Assembly (NCBI GenBank): GCA_011049795.1
Contig: DRHD01000385.1
Span: 1 to 13,895, forward strand
From: Porticoccus sp.
GTDB lineage: Bacteria > Pseudomonadota > Gammaproteobacteria > Pseudomonadales > Porticoccaceae
Direction: 5' to 3'
DNA length: 13,895 nt
This document shows, one piece after another, positions 7,601-13,764 of the stretch (the stretch's first letter is position 1; every line of letters starts with the position of its first letter). The notes below the pieces were generated by a model. It was not told the DNA's origin. It ran no database searches and saw nothing but the letters and a program-made list of their open reading frames with translations. The translations under genes and the position numbers were made by a program.

Positions 7601-10291
7601 TCTTCAATCACCTATTTTCCGGATGGAAGCCTCAAGCAAGCAGCTTATACAAATGGTCAAACGGTAGATTATACGAGAACAGATAGGCATTGGATTGACA
7701 AAATAACAGTATCAAAGTTTTCAACCATATTAGACTTAGATTATGACTATGATTTCAATGGTAATATTCTCAGTATTTCAGATCTTTCTGCACCTTCTGT
7801 AAATAAAGTTATGACCTATGACAGTCTAAATCGTATGTCATCAGTCTCTGGTATTTGGGGTTTGTCTGACTTTGAATATGACGGATTTAGTAATTTTAAG
7901 AAAAAAACAAACCCTAATTCTCCTGGATTAACAGCACACTATTCTTATATAGAAGAGAGCTTGTTATTGGATAAAATAACCTATGATGAGCTTTCGAGTT
8001 GGAGAGAAATCAAATATGACCAGAAGGCTAATATAATTAGCGACAATAATATTAGCCTTGGGGTAGGAGGCGTGAACGGGTTATTAATAGAGAGGAACTA
8101 CGGTTTTGATCATGCTGGGAATCTTGTAGGGGCTAGCAGAGAAACGAGTGGGAATTTGTTAGCAACAGGATTTTTTCAAGCAAAATATGATGGAAATAAT
8201 AATCGGGTCATTAAAGATGGAACGACCACAGGTTTACGCACTGAATATGTACACAACAATTTAGGGGTTTTGTTAGGTGAATATGAAGAAGTAATCCCAA
8301 CATATGGTATGGAATACATTTATTTGGGATCAAGCATTGTCGCCAGCGCAAAAAGTAATATGCCTCCAGTGGTTATTACCGAGCCTGACAAGGTGGTAGC
8401 TAATGGATATTTGGTCACAATAAGATCACTAGGGTCATATGACAAGGACGGGAGAATTCCTGAATTTGACTGGCAGCAAATTTCAGGGCCATCGGTAGTA
8501 TTAAATAAGAATGGCTTTTCTGCCACATTTACAGCCCCAAGCGTAGCTGGACCAGAGGACATGGTTTTTCAGTTAACAGGGACAGATGATCGGGGTGGAA
8601 TTGGAAGTGATTTTTTGACGGTGACAGTTCAACCGAATACTCCACCTTTAGCTAATGCGGGCACTGATCAAACAGCCCCTGCTGGAGCTTCGGTGGTTTT
8701 AGACGGGAGTGGTTCAGGCGATCAGGAAGAAGGCTCGCTAACGTATTTATGGGAACAAATTGGGGGGGCTCTAGTAAGCTTTGACTCAAGTTTAGCCAGT
8801 CCAGTCTTTGTTGCGCCAACACCTACTGTTGAAGAACTATTGACATTTCGTCTCACAGTAACAGATATAAGCGGCCTCGCTTCATCTGATGAAGTAGTGG
8901 TTTCCGTAAGCCCCAACCAGCCCCCTATAGCAAATGCTGGTGCAGACTATGTCCTGGTAGGTGGGTATCAGGGTGTTCTGGATGGTTCTGCCTCCGTTGA
9001 TCCCGAAGGGCAACCATTGGTATACCTATGGGCTCAGACAGCAGGAGAAACAGTACAGTTATTTACTGGTGGATCCACTGCATCCAAAAAATTTACTGCC
9101 CCAGAGCTATCGTCTCATTCGGCACTTACCTTTGAGTTAAAGGTGACAGATATTGGTGGTGACATCTCTACTGATTCTGTAGATATAACGGTCTTAAGCC
9201 AGACAGTTAACGATGATTCAGATGTGTTGCCTGATTGGTGGGAGATTGTAAATTTTGGAGATATAAGCACATACGATGGTGATGGCGATCCTGATGCTGA
9301 CGGTATTTTGAACTCCCAAGAATATCAAGAGGCAACTGATCCGAATATAGCCGAGGCTATACCGCAGCCTGTAACAGAGATTAATGCAAAAGCTGGTGAT
9401 GGAGAGAATATCATCTACTGGGAATCTGTAGTATCTGCTGCATCGTATGACATTTTATGGGGAAATACTCCTGGATTTGATGTTGCTTCAGCTTCTGTCA
9501 TTGAAGATGTTAGAAGCCCATTCGTGCACAGTTCGTTGACGAATGGAAATGAGTATTACTATCGCATCGTAGCCAAAAACAATACAGGTTCATCGGCTGG
9601 GTTTGCTGAGGTATTAGCCAAACCAGGCCAACTTGATTGGGTTCAATCCATAAGTGTCAGTGCTAATGCACAACTACTAGGAAATGGGAAAGGTTACAAG
9701 TTCTTCTATCGAAAAGTGGACGATGCGACATCTGATATCTATGGTCGTGTATTTGATTCATATTTTGGTCAGCGTTTCGATATCTACAATGGATGGACGG
9801 CGGAAGAAAATACGCATGTCAGCATAGACAATACAGAGGAGGGGAAACTGGTTGGTACCATTGATGACGAAGGTACAACCTTTTTGGCGGCAGTTAGAAC
9901 AACGGGTAACTTGGGGGCAAAAAGCTTGTGGGCATATGCTGCTTGGAGGAATGATTCATCTTGGCTTGGAACATTAGTTGAGACGATAGATAGGACGAGT
10001 CATTCAGGCAATTGGGTACTTTCCAACGTAAATTACATTGGTGGTGTGCATGGTGTTGGAAACGGGAAATTTTACACAACTTTTACCCAAAACATAGGGA
10101 TCTCAGACTTTCTGGAAGGAGGAGGTGCTTTTAGAATGATGCCACGCAAGGGTACCTGTTATCTTACCAAAGCCCCCTCCAAATTTTTGAGCTGTGCCGA
10201 CAATACATTGGATGTGCCCGGTAGTGGTGTATTAGTCGAAGTGATTGATGTAGAAGCGTCGGTCAACAACCAACACGGAACATATGTATAG
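4685..10291 (+). CDS. Giant exported RHS/YD-repeat protein with PKD, Ca-binding-like and FN3-like domains (ends at amber codon)
   Basis: A 1868-residue exported protein of the RHS/YD-repeat class, whose repeats build a hollow beta-shell. Order: Sec signal peptide (1 to about 21, ending LVCA before EDEQRDF); an N-terminal RHS-type beta region (about 25-560, e.g. ENIDPFSGNIQLSYVDM); about twenty YD repeats (about 560-1190; FTYDNLNRLTGIDYP, FEYDELGRKTFESDP, YLYDEMNRRELIDYP, MTYDSLNRMSSVSG); YIYLGSSIVAS (about 1212-1222), which normally leads into the RHS core; three PKD/K319L-like domains (about 1227-1317, 1318-1410, 1411-1503); an Asp-rich DGDGDPDADGILNSQEY segment like a thrombospondin-3/dockerin calcium loop (about 1531-1547); an FN3-like domain (about 1559-1646); and the start of a probable beta-propeller. 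The ATG is preceded by AGGGA at 9 bases. A TAG truncates it inside the propeller, and the frame stays open for another 1.5 kb. There is no C-terminal toxin in this polypeptide. Confidence 0.88.
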   Translation: MKGLLRILSLAIFFIAPLVCAEDEQRDFYAEPGMNPFKTAAGQDVTENIDPFSGNIQLSYVDMTIPGNGGMDINITRIYNLPQSIPSYNNPYGYGWTMHFGRITIGSGSVTQLCGTGAIGGGDTRDNPSIEMPDGGREILVHSAELADGTFISKSNWIASCIDPNDYTQGVEVTAPNGTVYFMQEHAYIQGEDGSQGEPAPFTETWFTNQIVDTYGNTLDITYLSIASGMKLISQLDASDGRQVLFSYLDENDQDVSAASNSARLSEVTANNQTWQYLYNPISEVSTGWGGIQHYTLDQVVRPDGTSWNYDYGLVNADPDYNRITKVTYPFGGEVNYTYQKFKPYSPNDTFEIVAIDSKTQTNPGHASGTWTYNFQPGSVLFQDLGFTEPNNFGRKADRTEITTPAGIEHVYHAGYWSAVGLTNVLFQMGLKLRHDFLAVDPDDGSLSVIKSIRNSWSFRSISDEDYRQGILSSLWDDQVYVPVLESEFTSIYGYGSRTDYSSHDAFGHPGIVTEYSNYLNIGDKVTTKTYVNDTTNWFIGLLSTEVVSQDGVDKGTVSRTYNANGRPETEDQFGVVTQYSYTSDGDLYQVTDARNNSTTYSNYFRGTPQLESYSDNTQLSRVVNPTGTVASETSGRGHTTAFTYDNLNRLTGIDYPVGTDVSITWASNGKTLTRGSYQEVVEWDGFGRDIKVTRKDVALGFTYDKTFEYDELGRKTFESDPNSTSGITWEYDQLNRITKVINQDNTFKTITYDGANRELHYDEKNNEKEFKYLIFGGPENKYLKDILSPEGVGTFIDYDVYGNIITVFQGEIDPLDPAHYIGYERVYQYDSKFFLTSTINPETGVTLFERDSVGNMLSEKVGDSLTTNYLYDEMNRRELIDYPETTPDVTFTYDDDGNLESVANTNSTRVNHYDENGNLIIEDISIEGNSYQIRYELDTNDNVKNIVYPSGRVVSYMPDALGRPSMVSPYISSITYFPDGSLKQAAYTNGQTVDYTRTDRHWIDKITVSKFSTILDLDYDYDFNGNILSISDLSAPSVNKVMTYDSLNRMSSVSGIWGLSDFEYDGFSNFKKKTNPNSPGLTAHYSYIEESLLLDKITYDELSSWREIKYDQKANIISDNNISLGVGGVNGLLIERNYGFDHAGNLVGASRETSGNLLATGFFQAKYDGNNNRVIKDGTTTGLRTEYVHNNLGVLLGEYEEVIPTYGMEYIYLGSSIVASAKSNMPPVVITEPDKVVANGYLVTIRSLGSYDKDGRIPEFDWQQISGPSVVLNKNGFSATFTAPSVAGPEDMVFQLTGTDDRGGIGSDFLTVTVQPNTPPLANAGTDQTAPAGASVVLDGSGSGDQEEGSLTYLWEQIGGALVSFDSSLASPVFVAPTPTVEELLTFRLTVTDISGLASSDEVVVSVSPNQPPIANAGADYVLVGGYQGVLDGSASVDPEGQPLVYLWAQTAGETVQLFTGGSTASKKFTAPELSSHSALTFELKVTDIGGDISTDSVDITVLSQTVNDDSDVLPDWWEIVNFGDISTYDGDGDPDADGILNSQEYQEATDPNIAEAIPQPVTEINAKAGDGENIIYWESVVSAASYDILWGNTPGFDVASASVIEDVRSPFVHSSLTNGNEYYYRIVAKNNTGSSAGFAEVLAKPGQLDWVQSISVSANAQLLGNGKGYKFFYRKVDDATSDIYGRVFDSYFGQRFDIYNGWTAEENTHVSIDNTEEGKLVGTIDDEGTTFLAAVRTTGNLGAKSLWAYAAWRNDSSWLGTLVETIDRTSHSGNWVLSNVNYIGGVHGVGNGKFYTTFTQNIGISDFLEGGGAFRMMPRKGTCYLTKAPSKFLSCADNTLDVPGSGVLVEVIDVEASVNNQHGTYV
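10289..10291 (+). other. In-frame amber codon splitting the RHS/PKD gene
   Basis: TAG at 10289-10291 lies in the same reading frame as the coding sequence on both sides. Reading through gives HGTYV-(TAG)-RYLYDNDSDLSTDGPW, a smooth continuation of propeller-like sequence. A single-base change from TAC or TAT (Tyr) would explain it. No ATG with a ribosome-binding site follows. If decoded, the joined protein would be 2391 residues. Confidence 0.8.
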
Positions 10292-10318
10292 AGGTATTTA
10301 TACGATAACGACTCTGAC

Positions 10319-11860
10319 TTGAGTACAGACGGGCCTTGGGTATACGGAGCGCGTACGGGGGATTTGTTAGGTAATATATCTAAATCTTTCATAGGGCTTG
10401 CTGGTAAAGACAGTGAATCTGTTTCAGGCTATCAATTGCATGAACACGCTGATGGTGTAACGCATCTAGTAACGGCAGAGTTAGTAAGCACAAAAAAGAA
10501 TGCCAAGTTTACATTACAAGAGCGGATAACAGACCCTGTAACGGGAAGCTGGGGGCCAGTTACAGAAATACCCCGTGTAAACTCAAGGTCTGATGCTGAG
10601 TTAGTTGGCTTATATACAAGTGAAGCTGGTCATGAATTGTTAGTGTGGATTGAAGGTGGTTCGCTTTATGCCCGGATAAGTGAACCAAATCTTAGCTGGG
10701 GTGACCCAGTACTTATTGGTGCTACTGCTGATACGAATACGGTATTTGCTGGGATTGGTGCTCGAGGTATAGCCTATATCACTTGGAGCGATGGCTCAGA
10801 TACGCTGATTCGCCGTTTAGGCTTGGATAGAAGCTGGCAAGCACCTGTAAATATGAGCATCACCCATGAACTGAATGCTTGGCCAACCGGGCTCGTTGTA
10901 GACGATTACGGATTTGCAAGTGTGGCATGGGGTGATGGTTCAATTACGTACCTCAGTGAACATAAAGCTAAGGATGTTGCACCACCACAGAATATCCTGC
11001 CGGTTGCAGATGCAGGCCTCAACCAAGCCCTTTTGGAGGGAGCTGTTGTTCAGTTAGATGGTAGTGCCTCCTACGACTCTGATGGAGTGATCAGTAGCTA
11101 TCTCTGGCAACAAACAAGTGGAACCAATGTGACGCTGAGTGATACCAGCAGTGCAACTCCAAGTTTTACAGCACCTCTGGTTAGTACTGATGAGCAGCTA
11201 GGCTTCCAGTTGACAGTCACTGATGACCAAGGGGCTACGGATACTGCTAATGTCACCATTACGGTACAAAACACTGGTACAGGTAATTTACCACCCGTAG
11301 CAGATGCTGGTATTAGTCAAACTGTTCAAGAAGGTGATTCAGTCCAGTTGGATGGTAGTGCCTCTTCTGATTCTGATGGCACTATTACTAATTACCTATG
11401 GCAGCAGACCAGCGGTACCTCTGCTTCACTGAGCAATACCACCAGTGCAACACCAAGCTTTACTGCACCGTTGGTTATTGCTGATGAACAGCTCACCTTC
11501 CAGTTGACGGTAACGGATGATCAAGGTGCCACAGATAGCGATAGCGTAAACGTGACGGTGCAAAATATTGCTGGCCCAGATACAACACCTCCGGTTACGA
11601 CATTCTCTACCCAACGGAAAACAGTGAAAGGTGCGCCAAAACACACCGTCACTTTAACGGTGAATGAATCCGCCACTACCTACTTTCGCTTTAATGGCCA
11701 GGGAGCGATCACTGCGGGAGGCACTGATACGACAGCATGGCAAACTTATACCGTTTCTGTAGTGGTTCAACTGGCGAAGAAAGGCTCTGGAGACTTTGAG
11801 TTCTACTCAGAGGACACCACAGGTAACGTGGAAGCAACACAACTGGAGGTGCTGCAATGA
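10319..11860 (+). CDS. In-frame continuation of the RHS/PKD protein (C-terminal part, cut off by amber codon)
   Basis: Up to 513 residues in the same frame as the preceding gene, which stops 28 bases earlier. The best reading is the 3' part of one interrupted gene. The only early in-frame start is a TTG at 10319; an AGAGGT element lies about 24 bases before it, too far to be a normal ribosome-binding site. There is no signal peptide, so a separately translated product would stay in the cytoplasm. Domains: the rest of a sialidase-like beta-propeller (about 1-220; repeated SWGPVTEIP, LSWGDPVLIG, SWQAPVNMS patterns); two similar PKD/K319L-like domains (about 227-318 and 324-416); and a C-terminal beta domain weakly like the CHB_HEX_C family (about 420-513; VTLTVNESATTYFRFNG, FEFYSEDTTGNVEA). 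Its stop overlaps the next gene's start (ATGA), so translation was probably coupled. Confidence 0.7.
   Translation: MSTDGPWVYGARTGDLLGNISKSFIGLAGKDSESVSGYQLHEHADGVTHLVTAELVSTKKNAKFTLQERITDPVTGSWGPVTEIPRVNSRSDAELVGLYTSEAGHELLVWIEGGSLYARISEPNLSWGDPVLIGATADTNTVFAGIGARGIAYITWSDGSDTLIRRLGLDRSWQAPVNMSITHELNAWPTGLVVDDYGFASVAWGDGSITYLSEHKAKDVAPPQNILPVADAGLNQALLEGAVVQLDGSASYDSDGVISSYLWQQTSGTNVTLSDTSSATPSFTAPLVSTDEQLGFQLTVTDDQGATDTANVTITVQNTGTGNLPPVADAGISQTVQEGDSVQLDGSASSDSDGTITNYLWQQTSGTSASLSNTTSATPSFTAPLVIADEQLTFQLTVTDDQGATDSDSVNVTVQNIAGPDTTPPVTTFSTQRKTVKGAPKHTVTLTVNESATTYFRFNGQGAITAGGTDTTAWQTYTVSVVVQLAKKGSGDFEFYSEDTTGNVEATQLEVLQ
11010..11570 (+). repeat. Tandem duplication encoding two PKD-type domains
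   Basis: Two consecutive stretches of about 280-290 bases (about 11010-11270 and 11290-11570) align along their length. Both carry CAGTT(A/G)GATGGTAGTGCCTC and CTTCCAGTTGAC, and many differences are synonymous. They encode PKD/K319L-like domains with the shared frame VADAG...QLDGSAS.DSDG...LWQQTSGT...FTAPLV. This points to an internal duplication more recent than that of the three diverged PKD domains at 8363-9195. Confidence 0.75.
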
Positions 11861-12840
11861 AACCGTCATGGATTAGGGTATCGGCATGGATCAGGATACT
11901 CGCCACCCTCATTGGTCTTGTTCTTTGGGTAGGTGCCAGTCAGGCAAATTCAGCTGAGTACGAAGAGGTTATCTACTATCACAACGATGCCCTTGGCTCA
12001 CCGATTGTAGCCACAGATCAGAATGGCGATGTGCTCTGGCGGGAAGAATATACACCCTATGGCAGCCGATTGACCTATGAGTCAAGGGAGACGAACTGTA
12101 CTATTCTCGGTTGTGCCCCAATTGAAAGTCCGTGGGATGAAAAGATTTGGTATACCGGTAAGATTGAAGAGACAAGACTTGGGCTGAACTACTTTGGTGC
12201 CCGGTGGTATGACCCGGAGTTAGGTCGGTTTATCTCCCAAGACCCGGTAGGGTTCAAAGCAAGTAATATTCAGAGTTTTAACAGGTATGCTTATGCGAAT
12301 AATAATCCGTATCGTTATATTGATCCGGATGGGAGGGAAATTAAATCCGTTTTGAACGGATCTAGTACGACAATTAATTTTACTGGTGTGGTGATTGATA
12401 GAACCGGGACATTATCGAAACCCCAGCTGACAAATTTGGCCTCTAGAATGAAGGGGCAAATAGAGTCTTCTTTCACTGGACGTTCAGGTTCAGGTAGATG
12501 GAGCACAAATGCTACGATAGACGTAGGAGTTCCTGGAGATAAACTCAGTGGTAGGCACGAGATTAATATACAACCATCTTCGAGTTTTCGAAATTCTAGG
12601 GTGTTGGGTAATGTGGATGAAATTGGTGGGTCACAGATAAATATTAATGAAAATTTAAAAAGTCTAAGCCCCAAAAACTCAGCCACAAATGCTAGCTTTG
12701 AGAGGACTTCTGCGCATGAGTTCGGGCATTCGGCTGGGTTGTTGCATTCTTCGGGAGGATTGATGCAGCAAACAAGATCCAGTAATAGTTTGAATATATC
12801 TAAGTCTCAAATTGACACTATGCATAAAAATAATAAATAG
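11857..12840 (+). CDS. Exported RHS core-tip protein with C-terminal metzincin-like protease (toxin candidate)
   Basis: A 327-residue protein with three parts. A Sec signal peptide: basic start MKPSWIRVSAWIR, hydrophobic ILATLIGLVLWVG, likely cleavage after SQA (about 30) or NSA (33). The terminal RHS repeat and core-associated segment (about 38-160; YYHNDALGSPIVATD, GLNYFGARWYDPELGRFISQ, NRYAYANNNPYRYIDPDGR), whose DPDG at 156-159 is the usual junction to variable toxin ends. A C-terminal domain (about 161-327) carrying a full metzincin zinc site: H287, E288, H291, G294, H297 in HEFGHSAGLLH, and a Met-turn methionine M303 in GGLMQQ. It is therefore probably a zinc endopeptidase; substrate unknown. 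Sequence becomes AT-rich just past the core, as expected for an exchangeable toxin tip. The ATG overlaps the upstream stop (ATGA). An RHS core with its own signal peptide, separate from the YD shell, is odd. No enzyme assay or homology search supports activity. Confidence 0.85.
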   Translation: MKPSWIRVSAWIRILATLIGLVLWVGASQANSAEYEEVIYYHNDALGSPIVATDQNGDVLWREEYTPYGSRLTYESRETNCTILGCAPIESPWDEKIWYTGKIEETRLGLNYFGARWYDPELGRFISQDPVGFKASNIQSFNRYAYANNNPYRYIDPDGREIKSVLNGSSTTINFTGVVIDRTGTLSKPQLTNLASRMKGQIESSFTGRSGSGRWSTNATIDVGVPGDKLSGRHEINIQPSSSFRNSRVLGNVDEIGGSQININENLKSLSPKNSATNASFERTSAHEFGHSAGLLHSSGGLMQQTRSSNSLNISKSQIDTMHKNNK

Positions 12841-12852
12841 GGAGTTAAGTTC

Positions 12853-13215
12853 ATGAGAAGGTTAATATGTGCTTTATTTTTTAGTTTTATGTGTATGTCG
12901 ATTGTTTGGGCAGTGCAATTGAATAAGTTGGTTGTCGATATTCAAAATGGTTTTAAGGGCCAAAATGTTACAGTGATAATTAATAATATCTGCATGTGGT
13001 CTTCTGAAAATTCATTTTCGGATGAGGTCATTAGCTTTGTCGACTCATTTGAATTTCGATACACTAAAGGGACTAATTTGATTGTAAAAGTTATTGTAGA
13101 TAAAGAAGAATATGTAAAAGAACTAAAACCTGATGATGAGATATTTTTGGGCATTCAAAGAGAAAATAATAATATAGTATTTGAAATATCTAAGATTCCA
13201 TTTGTGTACGACTGA
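12853..13215 (+). CDS. Small exported protein, probable immunity partner of the metzincin-like toxin
   Basis: A 120-residue protein I cannot assign to a named family. Residues 1-20 form a clear signal peptide (MRRLICALFFSFMCMSIVWA, probable cleavage before VQLNK). The mature part, about 100 residues, alternates hydrophobic and polar residues in a pattern suggesting an all-beta fold (LVVDIQNGF, NVTVIINNICM, FEFRYTKG, LIVKVIVDKEEYVKEL, IFLGIQ, IVFEIS) and ends in PFVYD. GGAG lies 8 bases before the ATG, and the start is 12 bases after the toxin stop. Immediate 3' position, small size, AT-rich composition (13081-13140 has 15 G+C of 60) and export all fit an immunity protein acting in the periplasm on an exported protease. 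This is inference from context; an unrelated secreted protein cannot be excluded. Confidence 0.72.
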   Translation: MRRLICALFFSFMCMSIVWAVQLNKLVVDIQNGFKGQNVTVIINNICMWSSENSFSDEVISFVDSFEFRYTKGTNLIVKVIVDKEEYVKELKPDDEIFLGIQRENNNIVFEISKIPFVYD

Positions 13216-13338
13216 TATTCTCTATCTAACATCTAATGGTAAAAGGTGACGGAGGGATTAAATTTTAACCACCCATAAATTAAAGTTGTCGGTGACAGCT
13301 GATAATCATTCGTATTAGTTTTTCCAACCCTATTCTTT
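13216..13338. other. Intergenic region at the right end of the RHS cluster
   Basis: About 120 AT-rich bases lie between convergent genes. No clear intrinsic terminator is seen. The best candidate is a weak, bulged stem around 13299-13317 followed by TTTTT at 13319-13323 on the plus strand. No CCCATCAG copies or other direct repeats matching the left boundary were found. Confidence 0.5.
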
Positions 13339-13758
13339 TTATGATTCTTCTCCAATCTCAGGAATTTCTTCTCCTTTTGCTCTAGGGCAGGGGCGTCCGC
13401 CAGAGCGTCTTACTGGGCAGGCTTTCTGTGCGGGTTTACGTTCGTCGATGAGTGATTCAATCGCTTCCTTTGGATTGCTCTGATTGTTTTTTTGGCAGTA
13501 ATCATCCATCCATGTGGCAAGATCGTTTCCTTTGGCGTTGCCCATCACGCCCTTGGGGTGTTTACCGGTATATTCATATTGGTCGTAGGCGGCCACAAAA
13601 CCCTGAATCCAATAGATGGTTGGCTCAGCAGTATTCTGTTGGCGAGCATCAACCCATTCGCTACAGTTTTCTGCAACGTTGATAGGGGTGGCCGCTATAG
13701 GCGCGGCAACTAGCAGTAGAGGTGTAAGCAATGCCAATAGATGTATTAGGTGTTTCAT
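13339..13758 (-). CDS. Small exported Cys-containing protein downstream of argH, possibly Rap1a/Tai-like
   Basis: A 139-residue protein starting 6 bases after the argH stop, so probably in the argH operon. Residues 1-23 are a signal peptide (MKHLIHLLALLTPLLLVAAP, then IAA before TPINV). The mature part has C32, C88, C114 and C124. The pattern C-x2-W...WIQGF...WMDDYC...AIESLIDE recalls periplasmic Rap1a/Tai immunity and HdeA-type proteins, where a conserved cysteine pair forms a disulfide; I see only this weak resemblance. The C-terminal 25 residues switch from basic (PVRRSGGRPCPRAKG) to acidic (EEIPEIGEES) and may be a disordered extension. It may be an ordinary backbone gene rather than part of the RHS cluster, as its strand and higher GC content suggest. 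Confidence 0.7.
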   Translation of the reverse strand: MKHLIHLLALLTPLLLVAAPIAATPINVAENCSEWVDARQQNTAEPTIYWIQGFVAAYDQYEYTGKHPKGVMGNAKGNDLATWMDDYCQKNNQSNPKEAIESLIDERKPAQKACPVRRSGGRPCPRAKGEEIPEIGEES

Positions 13759-13764
13759 TGGCTA

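Noticed and set aside
10289..10291. Pyrrolysine or programmed readthrough at the amber codon
   Set aside because: No downstream structure or known readthrough context is evident, and pyrrolysine use is not expected in this type of organism. A nonsense change or base-call error is simpler.
11426..11912. Minus-strand reading frames opposite the PKD and signal-peptide regions
   Set aside because: They are mirror frames of well-supported plus-strand coding sequence and show no domains or ribosome-binding sites.
4188..13338. Transposon, prophage or type VI secretion genes around the RHS cluster
   Set aside because: No transposase, integrase, phage or VgrG/PAAR/Hcp-like gene is present in the window. 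The RHS proteins carry Sec signal peptides instead of PAAR domains.
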